Shown here one piece after another: positions 1 through 13,482 of a stretch of 64,000 bases of DNA; positions within the stretch are counted from its first letter, which is position 1; every line of letters begins with the position of its first letter. Origin of the DNA: Ceratodon purpureus (Eukaryota > Streptophyta > Bryopsida > Pseudoditrichales > Ditrichaceae); contig CM026423.1 in the NCBI GenBank assembly GCA_014871385.1, forward strand, positions 6,796,967-6,860,966. Reading direction: 5' to 3'. The notes under the pieces were generated by a model. That model saw nothing but the letters and a program-made list of their open reading frames with translations. It searched no databases and was not told the DNA's origin. Both the position numbers and the translations under genes were made by a program.

Positions 1-3000
1 AAACTGACCAGCTCCAAAAAGTGACTAGTAGCCTTCACCTAGCATGTTTCCTGAAAGTGTGCAAAAGCGTTCTAATTCTGTCCATGGCTGCAAAAATTGA
101 GTGCTTGTTATTGGTGCAGAAACGTTCTATTCTCAGAATCCAAGTGGTCATGTTAACCATGACTCTATGAGCGATTAGTAGGCCTTCTAGGGCTGAACAC
201 TCAAAAATTCATAGGAAATTGTAGACTTACTCAAACAATGATTTTTTTTTTTTTTTTTTTGGGATGGCTTTGCACCAGCTTTTCACTCCATCCAAAAATT
301 ACAAATTTTGTCCACTGTTCCAAATGAGCAAACCTGAAATTTGGACGGTTTCTGGGCCCTCTACCTGAAGGGGAAACCTTGTCCCAATTGCATCACTAAA
401 GCCCAAATATTTTGGCGCCAAAACAATGCCACGTAGGATAAATTGAAGTTCGAGTTAGACCTCAATATAAAGTCTCTGGGCTCGATTTGAAAGAATTGAG
501 CGATCCTATTGGTTGAAATTTGAAGAATTTGAGATGGCACTTATTCCAACCCCAAGTATAAACTGGCCCTAAATGTAACAAGGTCTTGTGTGATCATCAC
601 TTCAAGGCTAATTACCATGCACGTCGAAATTTACATACAATGGGTTGAGAAGGGCCAACTCCATCACTCTTCAACGCTCAATGCTTCTACTGACATGGAT
701 GAATGACCAAGTGCTCATCCAGCCCAAAACTTCGGGTGAGGGAGGTGCTTCCAAAATGTGGTGTTTTATTGATGTGTATTTAATTTATATTGTAATAGAC
801 ATTGTAAAGCTTTTCAAGGGAATTCCAATACACTTCAGAGTGCGTTGTTTTGACACTCAATGAATACATTGTGAACTTTAAATTTTTATATTTGAAAAAC
901 ATTAGTAACCAATATTATGATACTTTGAAAATTAAAATAGAAATTTTAAAGGGTATTCTAATGCATTTTAAAACTTAAATTTTTGACACAATATGTATAA
1001 AATACGGAGATAAGAAAAAATACTATAGTCTCTAAAGGAGATTGGTGTGAGTAAAGTGTCAAAGAATTCCCAATAAAGTACATATTTGGAAAGCATTCAT
1101 AATTTGATTTATAGCCTGAAGAACAATTATAACTAAAGCACCTTTAGATTGTGACTAAAGGTCAAGAGTTTGAAGAATTCATCCTAACAACTTGTAGAAA
1201 CCACCAAAATTTGTTTTTTGGACTTTATACTATAAATCAAAGTTCAAAGTCCAACACCTAATAAAGTGCTTATATGTCAATATTTTTGTGAATTTTGGTG
1301 CAAAGCGTTTAGGATTTGGATGAAAATTTAGATTTGCTGAGAATGAAATTCAAACTTCCTTGAGAACTAGATCTATTTATTTATCACGATATATGTAAAA
1401 GATAAGAAGTCCAACTATCAAAGATTTGCCTTCCTCCACTAGCCTTGTCATACACTATTTATTGACCTACTTATAATCATTAGCACTGGGATTGTGCTTG
1501 TAAAAATAAAGCTTATTTTGATTGACCATAACTTCTTTCTAATAATAAGCCTTTTGTTGAGATATTTCTACATTCTTTCCTTGATTTTTACACCTTTTTC
1601 TTATTTTTAAAGTATTTATTTTATTTATTTATTTTAATGTAAAAAGGTTCTAGTTTCTAAATATATTTTAATAATAAGTTTATAAATATAATTTAGAATT
1701 TTTATCCTGGCAAACAAATGAGATTTCATTTAGACAAAAGTTGCATTCTCTAAATTATGGAGGCTTGCAAAATAAACACTTGAAAATTTTGCAAGCTAAA
1801 ACATAAAGAATTCATTATGGCATGATATGATATAAATTAGTGAAACCCACCCACCTCCTTTACACATGGCTAACTTATATCTAAAGGTCACAAATGAATG
1901 GACTAGCGAGGTTGTACTTCATTTACATAGAGTCTCCATATAACTAACTAGTGAATATTTATAGACTTCTATGAGGGTATGAAATGATGGAAATTTCTTT
2001 GCCATGAGCATATGGTTATTTATTTGCTTTGGAAGTAATTTTAGCTTGTTACATATGCATGACAAACTTTTAGAGACTCTGATGTATATGGTGGTGCCCA
2101 GCTACAATAGAGTGCAACATGATTGATCATATTTAAACTATTAGTCAAGTTTTCTAATTTATGATTGCAATTGGATTCTTTCATCTTTCCTTTAATTCAT
2201 ATATGTATGCAGAATTTGATGTTTCTTGTGACAACAATAACAAGCTGTAAAAGACTTTCGACATCCTAACTACAAACATAATTCTAGGTATGGTTTTGGT
2301 TGTGTTTACATGGACATATGAACTCTTCACCTCTAATTTTTTCTTACTTTATAACACTAATATTTAGGGAATTAGAGGATTTTTGAAAACTCAAGGTATT
2401 TTGCATTCGATATTATAGTTGGTTTCTAGACGATAATTTTTAGTACTTTTGGAATTTTTTGTCAAACACAACTATGATTTGAGTAATGTTGTTTGAGTTT
2501 TCTTTGGAAAAAAACACTATATCAATAAATTGGTAATTGGAAACCACAAGATATTGTTTTGTCATATACCACCATGTGAAAATAGTGTACTGATTAAGAA
2601 GTTTTTGTTGGAAAATACATTGTAACTAAATTGGTTATTTGGTACTATAAAAGAGATTTTTATTGATTTAATAAAGTTTAGATTGAGAATGAGATGAGTT
2701 AGAGTGAATTTTGGTTAAAGAAGTCATAAAAATTGCCTTGCAAAAGGATGTCTTGTCCACCGAAGTTTTCTCAATCTTCTATAAAATTCTCAAATATACA
2801 TCTAATACATTTAAAGCTTTGAAGTTTGACACCATAACCAACTAGGGCAACAACTTTTACATTTAAATGTAATTTTACAATCTAAGAGTTTAGATTGTTG
2901 CTTTGAAGTAGATTGAAAATCTAATGAACAAACCAACTCTAAACCTCCACCTAGTATCATAACTTCAAATCTTCATTTAATGGATTTTAACCTCTAAAGT

Positions 3001-3515
3001 CCCTTGTTGGTTTTTGGCCAAAATTGTCAAAATTGACTCCTTACCACTTTAGGCTTAATAAATCTTAATCTAAGTATTGCTTAGTAAACTCAACCATAGA
3101 ATCTTAAAACTAACTTGATATACTACTTGCCCACCAAATTTGGATTATTCAATTCATTTAGAAGCTAGTAATGATTAAAGGGTGTTTTTTTCTTCCTGTA
3201 AGTATAAAAACTTCTTTGTGTCAAATTTTGAAGCTGAGACCCTTCTAAAATTGATGTATATTATAACTTGACTCAACCGGCACTTTGTGTAGGAAATAAT
3301 TAAGAAAACATCTCAAAACAATTCCAAAAAAAAAAACTTAAAAACAATTTTTTTTGAAGCTGTCATAATTGGGTTCCAAAACAATTTTTTTCATAATTTC
3401 TAAACCACAAGTCTTCTTCTTATATAAATTGGTTTATAACAAGTCTCTTTGAATTCTCTACATTTACTAAAAATTTGTAGTTGGAAGAATAAAGATTGAT
3501 GCTTCATTTATACTG
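1..3515. other. Gene-free AT-rich stretch
   Basis: I recognise no gene, RNA or complete transposon here. The DNA is AT-rich, with a T homopolymer of about 18 at 243-260. Open frames are short (up to 72 codons) and have no recognisable motif. A GGCCC-TAA string near 555 resembles the outer edge of Harbinger-type MITEs seen later, but no mate is visible. Confidence 0.6.
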
Positions 3516-3529
3516 ATTGAAACCTTCAA
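3516..3529. repeat. SINE target-site duplication, left copy
   Basis: ATTGAAACCTTCAA, identical to 3886-3899, flanks the tail side of the SINE. Confidence 0.88.
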
Positions 3530-3885
3530 AGAAGAAGAAGAAGAACTCCGGCCCCAAAGGGGCCGACGTGTATATAGTGTTTGTTGGTTCTATCCACTAA
3601 TCCGATGGCCACTGGACAAAGGATAATGAATTTAGAGCTACTCCTCCCTTTCGAAGGTAAACACTTTTCTACACTAAGTGCCTCTACACTAAGTGCCTTA
3701 AAGACAACCAACATGTCATCTCCCCCAAGGTCTTTTCGGGTACCCATGCAACGAGGTCTCAAGACCCCCCACCATAGTTGGGTGGACTATAGTAGTAGAC
3801 ACCACATCAGCATAGGGATTCGAACTCACGACCACCTCACCGGTGTGCTACGACTCAAACCACTACACCACGGCCGTGGTGCCTT
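3530..3885 (-). mobile_element. tRNA-derived SINE with 14-bp target-site duplication
   Basis: On the minus strand the element starts with a tRNA-like head. An A-box-like TAGTGGTTTGAG lies at about 3855-3867 and a B box GTTCGAATC at 3817-3825. It ends in a (TTC)n tail at about 3530-3545, just after a GGCCCC/GGGGCC stem. The copy is flanked by a perfect direct repeat, ATTGAAACCTTCAA, at 3516-3529 and 3886-3899, as expected for target-primed insertion by a LINE machinery. Internal promoter, simple-repeat tail and long target duplication together define a SINE. The open frames on both strands here are not genes. The exact duplication suggests a fairly recent insertion. Confidence 0.88.
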
Positions 3886-3899
3886 ATTGAAACCTTCAA
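3886..3899. repeat. SINE target-site duplication, right copy
   Basis: ATTGAAACCTTCAA, identical to 3516-3529, flanks the tRNA-like head of the SINE. Confidence 0.88.
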
Positions 3900-4784
3900 T
3901 ATCCACATTGGATTTAAAAAAAAACTTTAGAAGTTGATTTCTTTGTATAGGCAGTATACCATGGTCTAGATGGCAATTTTTAAAATTAAATTATTTTAGA
4001 GTGACTTTTTAACCCATACAAATCGTCATTAGTTTTTTAATATTTTGGATTTCTTTCAAAGACTAAAAATGGTCTAAATCACAAATTGTGAAGTATATTA
4101 GAAAGTTCTAACAATCTACTTTAGTAATGTAATAAGTTTGCAGTACTAGTTATAAAATGTTATAAATTAAACTATTTATAGTACATTATGTACCACAAAG
4201 TGCTACCACTCTTAGCACTTGTCATGGCTTCATATAAAAAATCCTATTAATTATAATAACTTCAAGGATCTCCATGATGACATCTTTTTATACTAGTTGA
4301 ATAAGTTGACCAACTTTTCTTTCTTGTTGATTCCAAGTTAGTTTGTTGATGAGTCATTGAGGGATTATAAACAAATAAAATAGAGTGTCATTTGTCTATA
4401 TCAAGTTTTAGAACATTTAAATCAATCAACAAATCCAAATATTACTCTTGTGTATTGTATCACAACACTTTTAATTGTTGACAATATAAGCATTTGCTTA
4501 AGGGAAACTCTATTGTAACTTAGAAGGATGGATGTCAAGAATCACATAATACAATTCATGACAAAAGAACCTAGGGCCAAACAAGAAAGAGAAAATGATA
4601 AGTCAGTCAACTAGCATAGAAAAACATCATTACCTAGACCATTGCAGTTCTTGTAACAAGTCAAGCATTTCATATGAAATGTAACAAGTGCCAATAGTGA
4701 TAACACTTCATGTCATGTAGCTGTCATAAATAACTGTGTTTTACAACATTTCACAACTTTTTTTTTTGTAAGCTTGTTAAACCA
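3900..4784. other. Gene-free AT-rich stretch
   Basis: Nothing recognisable: AT-rich DNA with no long open frame, no tRNA box pair and no visible terminal repeats. Confidence 0.6.
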
Positions 4785-5641
4785 TTAGCCCCTAAAGGAC
4801 AATCTGCCACATTTGGGCTTTTTTGGAATTTGGTCATGTACCTATGAATGCAATTTATATCAGGATTTTCTGAACTTTTTATTCAAGGTGGGCCATTTGG
4901 AGATCTTCGTGTGGGTATTTTTATTTTTCAATTCCGACATCGGGATCAAAAGTTATGAAGGTTTAAGTGTCAAACGCTGCTCGTTGGGCAACTGCTGAAT
5001 TTTTCTAAACCACTATGAATGCAGCAAATTCTGCCCAAAACTGCCCAAAACTGCCCAAAATCTGCCCAAAGACGAAACTTTGAAATTCCACCAAAAATTG
5101 AGATTTTGATATTTTTCAAAAATAAAAATTTCTATGTATAGAGAAGGCAGTAGAGCATGTTCCCACCATTCGGATTTTTAACCCAATTTTTTTTCATATG
5201 CTATTTTTATTGTCCAAAAACGGCCTTTGATTGTAAATTTCAGTGTACCCCCTAGCGGAAAATGATTTTTTTGGCAACTTTCCACAACTTTCTGAATATA
5301 ATTTTCTTAATAAAATTAGCTAACTCATTCTTCTTTGACGTGCATCAAAACCCCCAAAATCCATAATGCAAAAAATGGTTTTTTGGGCCTTCAAAACTTT
5401 TTTGTCCCCTTTTTTTGCAGCGAAAAAAAACTTGTTTTTCAACTTTGAACGTTATGATCTTGCAATTGGTGAAGAATGAGTGTGTGAGATTTGGTGGACA
5501 TGTAGACATAGAAGTTAGCTACAAGATCTTACGGTTGGATGTTCTAAAAAAGACCCCAAGTTTGCAAAATTCACTTTGCTTTGAAGAGGGGCCGTTTTGA
5601 GGCAGTTTGATGAAAAATACCCTCAGAACTTTAGGGGTTAA
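4785..5641 (+). mobile_element. piggyBac-like non-autonomous element, copy A
   Basis: An 857-bp element. It begins TTAG-CCCCTAAAGGAC (4785; the first tetramer is one base off TTAA) and ends AACTTTAGGGG-TTAA (5641). The terminal inverted repeat is CCCCTAAAG followed by weaker similarity. TTAA target tetramers with C-rich ends are the hallmark of piggyBac elements. No transposase is encoded, so this would be a MITE-like passenger. The interior, including a CTGCCCAAAA string repeated at 5030-5070 and the segment 5415-5600, recurs in inverted orientation at 42603-44312. Confidence 0.78.
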
Positions 5642-7172
5642 ATAAACCTACTAGTATTAAATTTGCAATACGATATACAATTTGTAATTTGGACCATCTT
5701 TGAGCACGTAAAAGCAAGTTGAAATTGCGCTTTCCTGCAGTGTGCTGGACGTGAACATATCCATACTGAGTAGACTATATATTGCGCATTTGGGCTGAAT
5801 GCAGAACTGTAGACATGGGTCAGGCTCATCCTGCGAAGAAAATATAACACGAGATCAACTTGTGACTGTGGCATGGATTATTGGACAAATATTCTATTTA
5901 AATAAAAACTGGTGCAGGTTGGCCCATAACCAGCATGGAGCAATATTTTTTCAAACTGCACTCCTGGTGACAAGTCTCCGAAGTGCTACATTTTGTTGGC
6001 CTACTTGAGAGGGATTTGATCATAAGGTACATGAAGAATTTAACCCAATTCTTCTCAAAGAGATCACCAACCTCTTTATTAAATTTCTCAAAATGCTTCT
6101 CCAATGTGACACGGAAGCTTCTCTTAGTTGTTCTTTTCGACCCAACACTTTAGAAAACCCAATCACAAAAAACTGCTGTGGATTTAGTCTCCATTATATC
6201 CAATCAGCCTTCTCTTGCCTATGTGAATCCAACAATTCAAACAAACTCACGATCTAATTCTCAGATAGGATACACTAGTCGTACCGAGATGGGATACACA
6301 AGTTGTACAATTTCCGTAAGCGGTTGCGATCAAAAACAACATATGGAAGGATATTAACCATGTACACCATTAACAAGCAAAGAAAATCGGAACAAAACCA
6401 AATTTCTGGTATCTAGTCTCCACAGTCACTTACATTGAATAACATAGTCAAAATCTATGAATATTCAAGGAATTAGTTCTGATAAGGTCAAGCCAAGCAC
6501 ATGCTCGGAACCCAAAAGTTTTCCTTCTTTTGCAGGCAATGAACAAGTGGCAAGTGAGACAAATAGGCCACTAAAGACTAAAGTCCACCTATTAGGGCTA
6601 TAGTATACAAAAGCACAGTGCACAAGATTTTCAATGAGAGACAAGTGGGTTACTTGGGCGGTCCAGCAAAGAGTGCCTGGGCCCAACAAAAACTCCCCTT
6701 CAGCTATCATAAACCCCGTTTGTATTTTGCTGCTTGGACTGGAATCAATAAAGTATTCCTTTTGCATAAAAGGAGAAATAAAAAACCACAAATATCGCAA
6801 ATCAGATAATTCCGCTCCAACTTGAATCCACCAAATGTTGATGAACACAAATCAGGACCATTCACACTATGATAAACACACTGTTGGCAAAGTTTCACGA
6901 GTTCATCTAGACACAGATCATCCTTAACACATAATCACATTGTAGTAACTCCAAATCCAAATACTCAACTCATGTAATTTTGTGAGCATGAATGGTTGTC
7001 TAAATTTTTGAATTGGTAGATACTTATTAAAATACATGGGAAGCTTATTTAGAAGAGTTAAAAGTTTTGAAGTTTTGAAGGAGTGGTACAAATGATTTAT
7101 TACAATGAACAAATAAATTTTTGAGTAAGAATCTGATGAGATGTTTTTATGACATTTTTGATTTAGTCATCT
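5642..7172. other. Gene-free stretch downstream of the DEG8 gene
   Basis: This probably includes the DEG8 3' UTR next to 7172. Short overlapping frames on both strands (for example 6465-6848 minus) show no recognisable domain. No RNA gene or terminal repeats were seen. Confidence 0.5.
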
Positions 7173-10100
7173 TCACCGAGTGCTCTCTTCCAATGTCAAT
7201 GGCAAATCCTGGATTTGATCATTCCTCTGCACCTTGAGCGAAATTTGGTCTCCTACTTGGAAACTGTCCAACGCTTTTGCAAGTTCTTGCGCATTCTTGA
7301 TCTGTAGCGCAAAGGAGAAGATTTTAGATCTGAATAGAAATGATTGAAGCAGTAGCAGAAAATAGTTTTGCAATGACTTAGTTGAAGAGATTGAAGAAAT
7401 CGTAGACTTACAGCAGTGTCGCCGACGCCAACGATTATGTCACCAAGGAGTATGTTTCCAGCCAACCCTCTCCTAGTTGCAATTAGCCCTGCCTTGGCAG
7501 CTGCACTCCGGTCTGGAACCTGCAAATTTCGTAATAGAAAATATTGTTGATTTCTGGATTCCACTTAAGAAGAGGCGTTCCAAGGGAAGTTTAAAGAATT
7601 GGACCGTGTAAATCTTTATTTGAAGAAAATCAATGAATATTTTGCAAAGGAGCGCTGAACCATATACTAATGATTCTAAGCATGTTGTTGTAATTTTTGA
7701 AGGTTGAGTACTAGAGCTTACTGTTAACACTAGTGCACCGCTGCGAACGTTGAGTTGCTTGGCTACTGGTTCAGGTGCAAGCTGCACGTTCAGTCCTGGT
7801 CGCATGACCTGCAAGATAATGCTTGAGTCCATGAATTCTCAATCACAAAAAGATGAAAATAAAAATAACGTAGTGAATTTGAAGCTTTCTTCTACAAACC
7901 TTTCCATATGCAATAAGCTGAGGGACAAGTTTGGCCACTGTGTCGACAGGAATTGCAAATCCAACTCCTGCTGATGTGCCTACACATACACAATTTCAAG
8001 GGAAAGAAGATTAAAAAGTTTTTAATCTCAATGGATGGCCGTGATATAACCAAAAATACATAGATAATGGCTGTTCTTCGAATAAGAAATTACCACACCT
8101 GTGCGAGTGAAGATCGCAGTGTTGATACCAATGAGATTACCTCTCGAGTCCAAGAGTACACCTCCACTGAGCATACAAAATGTAGCAGATCAGTAAATAC
8201 ATATTAGTCAAAAAGAGATCTAAATGAAGTTTTCTCTCAATTTCTTTTTAAAATACAAATGTTCAACATATGTGCCAACTTAGGACCGTTCCACTAACAA
8301 AGGAGATCACTCAGAATTAAATTAGCTTAGAGTACTTCGGGGGAAACTAATACAACGTTACTAACTTTGGTTGCTGTTCCTGATTAGTTGCAGCGGAGTC
8401 GCTTGACTTCCATTCTGGCCGGGCCTAGCAAGAGCTGTCATATCATATTCACCTTGCAAGAAAGAAGCCTATTTGTATAAACGAAGTATAAAAGGAAGAG
8501 AATGAAGATATCATGTTATGTGAAGTGCTTTACCTGTTTCCAGGATTAATGGCAGCGTCAGTCTGAATGCCACCTCCAATAACCACCCCAGTCTGGCTGT
8601 AAATGTCGCGGTTCAACCCACTGACAACTCCAACCGTTAAGGTGTGGTCAAAGCCAAACGGGTTACCAATTGCTAAGCATCTCTGTCCAACTCTGAGCTT
8701 GGAAGACTGGCCTAGGTTGACAGGACGCAGAAGCTCAACTGGAGCGTCCACCTGCAATACATAAATTTATAAATACATTAAATTGTAAACATGACAATCC
8801 AGCATAGTCAAACAGGCATGCCGGTAATTCGTAATTCCCTAAACATTCTTAAATTTATATCGGTACCAAAAACATGTTGGGCGGAATCTAAAGCGTTAAA
8901 TTTGGGTCACCGTTTTCAAAATCCTAGACCATTGTAAGTAGAACTCTGGATGCAGTAACTGGGACTTGCAAACGCAAGAGATAACATACATCAAGTACTG
9001 CAAGGTCCTTGGTCTTATCAGCGCCGACTAGCTTTGCCTCGAAATTCTTCTGATATCTACCCTGCCCAAAAACCACCACCAACGAAAGCCGCTGAGTCAC
9101 AAGGTCATCAATAATAGCCATTTCTAGGTGAATGAGAACTGCAACCTTTTGTCAATAAGCATATATTTCTTCCCAATGTTTGGCATCACCCACACCTTCT
9201 ACCCAATGCTGATTGTTAGAATAATTCAAGCTAACTCACATGGTAGTTACCACAGTCCAATCATGAAGGTATTTTTTCAACTAGCAATAACCATTTCAAG
9301 CCTCACATAATTCTGAAAATTAGATAATTCTATGACACATTAAGTTTTTATCTGTACCGACTGGCTGAAGGAGTGAAGCATCGGACAAAGAGCGTCAATG
9401 AGAAGGCTCTTACCCGTCGGCACCAAGCAGTGTAACACGAGCTACAACTTGTCCCAGAGGTGGGTTGCGTGCTAATGAGCTCCCAATCACTGCACAAAAA
9501 GAAAATACACAAGAACAGTTTAACTCAGACTTCTACATTGTCACTCTGTTGAGATTTGTATAGATAATAATTAATTTAAACATGGATATGCGAAGAACTA
9601 GCTAACCGTGATAATTTGTGACGATATGGCCTTCCTCGTCCCAAATGAAGCCCGATCCATTTCCTTCAGGAACCTGCTCAGATGTCCGCACATTCAACTC
9701 ACTAACTAGAAAACACAGCTTCATATTCAACCATTTTTGTACAATCCATATATCACTAGATATTTCCTAAAAATCATGCTAGCAACAACTATAAAGGGAG
9801 AAAGTTTTGGACAAATATCAGGTTTCTCTATGTAAATGTCTGAAATCATCATATATACACTAAAACTTCAAAATTTTGGAAGGGTCCCAAAGTAAAGCCA
9901 CACAGCAACAAGATCCACAAAAACTGTCTACGGTACTTTGGCTATATTTATTAAAGACTAAATAACCCTTGACAGAAGGCCAAACATGGGGTTAACATTG
10001 AATGAGGGGTTCCGACTGATGTAGTAGTGTAGCAGTGCTTCAAAATTAGATAAAAGTTGAGGAAGAAGTTGAAGAAAGTAAGAGAGCAGCACCTCGACAG

Positions 10101-11536
10101 AGCCAGTCATGTTGACTTGAGGGCGCAGTGTGACATCGAAGATGTTTACAACAGAGTACGTATTGCGTTCAAAGAGCTCCACAGTGCGTTCCTAGTTCCC
10201 ACAAGCTCATCACATCAATGATAGGAAAAGATAATTCAAGTAGTGCAAAGATATCTGTTGCTCATCATAGCAAAATTATGGTCGAGATCATTATCTCACC
10301 TCGGCAGGGGGAAGGGTACCAGCAGGCGTGACAGATGGGGTCACTTCGTCAATGGTCACAGTTGGATCACCGAGAGCCCTTGCTAAATTCCATTAAAAAA
10401 AAAGAGTAAGGTTGTGCAAAGGGCTTCACCAAATGCAAAACTTAATAAGGAGCGCAGAAGTATAAAGATCCTGAAATCGGTATCGTACGGTGATTGCAGC
10501 ATTGAAGATTAATATTTTGGTAACAACTTTTCTCCAGAGGATCGAGTTTCTGATGCTTCATGATGATTTGTCACTATAAGAACTTACCCTGGAGTTCCAG
10601 AAGAGATGGCAAAGTTGCTGCACCGCCCACAATACTGGCCCCGAATGTTCGCCGCCGCATTCGTCCTCCCTCCATGATCCCCTCACGTTTGCTCATTTCA
10701 TTTTGCTCAGACACACTTGACCTGCCAAAACCTCAAAATCATATGCACTCTGAAATTCATAACATACCAGTAAATCTGCACACAATACAACAATGAGGTG
10801 AACCCTATACCTTACAACTAATGGAAATCCACACCTTCGCTTCTAAAATAACACCTAGAATCACAAACTCACTAAAAGCATTCTGCCACCTTAGAGGACA
10901 TTCTTGCAACAAAGTTATTATTTTTCAATGCAGCTTATATACGATCATAAGTTTAGCTTCAGGTGCCTGGTAGCCTAGGGTTAGGGATTGCCACAAGACT
11001 AACTTCACTCTTTTCAATACCAAGACTATCAGCAAATGCTCCATAGGCTTCCAACATCGGTAATATAAACCCTTTTGTTCAATCTGAACATATTTCCATA
11101 TAAAAAAGAACGTGCTACTTATCCATGACCATGTAACGCTAGAAACACAGACACACCACAACATCACATCACATCAATTAGCAATCCATTCATCTCAAAA
11201 TTGACCATCCACCAAAAAAAAACAGAACCTAAAACAAAACTAGCCTCACCTGGAGCACTGAGGGTCCTCCCCAACGCTCTTGCAAACCATCATCCTGCTC
11301 ACATTGCGCCGGCACGTCGTGCACGCCCCACAGAACTTGAGAAAACCCCGCCTGGACTTGACAGGCACCACTCCCCCAGTCTGCAGAAGCGCCCCACCTA
11401 GCGCCCGGTCCTGGAACATCTCCGACCCAGCTGAAGCTATCATCTTGGGCACCGTCAGAATCAGCGACAAGGCCGACAATGTCTGGGAACTCAACCCCAA
11501 GCCTTGTGACACCGGAGGCATCATCAATTCACCCAA
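7173..11536 (-). CDS. Thylakoid-lumen serine protease DEG8-type (13 exons)
   Basis: A trypsin-like HtrA/Deg protease; known DEG8 works with DEG5 in the thylakoid lumen on damaged photosystem II D1. I joined 13 exons at GT-AG sites with phase kept: 11536-11250, 10721-10588, 10382-10300, 10191-10093, 9673-9607, 9489-9414, 9056-8990, 8751-8534, 8166-8099, 7979-7900, 7808-7722, 7519-7412 and 7301-7173, giving 1503 nt and 500 aa. Residues 1 to about 115 form a plastid transit region. RRRTFG at 119-124 before a hydrophobic stretch looks like a twin-arginine lumen signal. The catalytic triad is His223 (TNYHV), Asp266 (KDLAVL) and Ser344 (GNSGG). Motifs [23 protein letters not shown] and [17 protein letters not shown] match the family. 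One PDZ domain occupies about residues 390-500, which favours DEG8 over PDZ-less DEG5. All catalytic residues are intact. Confidence 0.93.
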
Positions 11537-12705
11537 TCCACCAAATCACAAATCCTCACTCTACCCTTCCTATCCACCTTCCAACACACATCAAAACCAA
11601 TCAATCAATCAATCCTTCACATGATCTCTACACTCCCACCTCTCCTCTTTCCAAACATGAACCCAATTCTATACCACCAATGAACTGAGCACAATCACAT
11701 GATCTCTACACCACCATCACCTGTGTCTTTCCAAACTTCTACACCACCTTACAACTCTATTGCAATGAAGTGAGCACAATCTCTACACTACCATCACCTG
11801 TGTCTTCCAAACATGAACCCAATTGTTGCTAATCTGTTGCAATGAATTGGATACTACAAGTGGACTATCTTATGAGTAGAGGAGTATGAGTGGAAGAGTA
11901 AGTGAGGCTGTTTGTGAGCTCTTTGAGGATGTTATGATGTTAGTGTTGATGATTTGCTTGATGTGGGTGCAAAGGTGGGAGCTTTGGGAGGGGCATGGCG
12001 TGAATGCAATGCATCATCACCGAGGGGAGTGGGGATGGATTGGTGGGAGGATGTGATGAGCTGCAAAGTGGTGGGATTGGTATGCAACTGGGGAAATTGG
12101 AGTGAATGACATTTGGAAAGGGGCAAAGGGGATAAGTTGGGAAGGGGGAGCCCTTGTGGCGGTATTATGCGGATATGTACGCACTGTGCATGTGAGTGTA
12201 GGTGGCGCTACATTAGTATCAGAGTTGAGAAGAAAGAAATAGAAGAACTCCGGTTTTTTAGGATGAAGAGTTCGGCGTGAATGAAGTGTTTTTTTTTAAG
12301 TATTTTGTATCTAAATTTTAGTGTTTTTTTAGATAATAGATCTTCGGGATAATAAATCTAGAGTTGAGATCTTAGGTTTGGTGTTGAAAAAAAACAAAAA
12401 ACTAGATTTTATTTTTTTCACCCCTTAAAAGATGTTTTTTTTAATATTTTTTTGAAGTAAGGTAATAATTCTTGAAACCAAAAAAAATCCCAATCCTTTG
12501 GTTAATTGCATAGCACATGAGGTGTAGTAAAAATCTACAAAGGCCGAGTAAACATAAAGAATATGAATAAAAAAAAACTCAAGTTTTATTAAAAATATTT
12601 TAGAAATATATGTCTATTTTAAGTCACCTAAGATTATTTTAGAGATTTTTTTTATTGAAATAACCTAAATCAAAATATCAATTTTTAAAAAGACAAACCT
12701 TATTT
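11537..12705. other. Upstream region of DEG8 gene and AT-rich spacer
   Basis: This follows the DEG8 start codon on its 5' side, so the promoter and leader should lie in the first few hundred bases. The DNA at 11540-11830 is C/A-rich with repeated phrases (ATGATCTCTACAC, CCATCACCTGTGTCTT) that occur twice or more. From 12240 onward it is AT-rich. No coding frame is convincing. Confidence 0.5.
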
Positions 12706-13482
12706 TTAACCTAAAGGACAATTTGCTCCATTTGGGCTTTTTTAGAATTTAGGCATGTATCTATGACTTCAATTTGAATCAAGATTTTTTGAAACTTTTT
12801 GTGAATGTTTACTGTAATAAGGACTTTTAGGGAATCTAATTTTTTTTAATTAGACATTTAAAAAAATAGTTATGGTGCCGGAAGTGAAATTTTGTGTTTG
12901 GTAGGCAATTTGGGCAGCCGTGCTAAATGCATTTGATACCAATGAGATTATTTTTGCAAATAATTAATGTTGACATCTTTGAGATTCTCCAAAAAAAACT
13001 TCTTTCAATACAAAATGTTCACTCCACAAAAATTAGTTTTTTAGGTTTTTTCTTTTTTTCACTTAAAGGATGGACATCAATCTCTACTTTGACCGTTTGA
13101 ACTGGCACTTTATAACATAATGAAATTTCTATGAAAGAAATATGAATTAGCATTCTTGTGTATTCAACTTAATAGAAATATTGTTTTCAACATGCTACAC
13201 TTGTCTTTTGTGTGTACATTTTTTTATACAATTAGCTAACTTAGTCGTCTTTGTCATGCTCCAAAACCCTCAAAATCCATAATGCTAAAAACCTAAGAAA
13301 AAAAAAAAGTAAGAGTGTGTCAACCTAGTCAAAAATTGTGTTAAAAAATTTGTTTTTAATCCTTAATGTTGAAATCGACCCGATCAACGCTGATCTGCTT
13401 GAAAGTTTTTATAAAAATTGGAACTTTGACTAGATATATCTCAAGATCCATATGGTCGAAATTGATAAACTTTAAGGGTTAA
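12706..13482 (+). mobile_element. piggyBac-like non-autonomous element, degraded copy B
   Basis: The left end TTAACCTAAAGGACAATTTG (12706) matches the start of copy A (4785) with two C residues lost. The right end AACTTTAAGGG-TTAA (13479-13482) matches copy A's right end with a base change. Interior blocks also match copy A: GGACAATTTG..TTTGGGCTTTTTT near 12716-12751, and TTAGCTAACT..CCATAATGC near 13233-13285. The copy is AT-decayed and older than the nested pair at 42.6-44.3 kb. Confidence 0.65.

Noticed and set aside
3817-3868. A genuine tRNA gene on the minus strand
   Set aside because: A and B boxes are present, but the segment does not fold into a full tRNA and is the head of a SINE.
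3581-3937. 118-codon plus-strand frame
   Set aside because: It lies across the SINE and its flank; the SINE boxes and target duplication explain the sequence better.
12241-12280. Possible second SINE 3' end (AGAAGAACTCCGG)
   Set aside because: Only about 13 bases match exactly; no tRNA boxes or target duplication were found.
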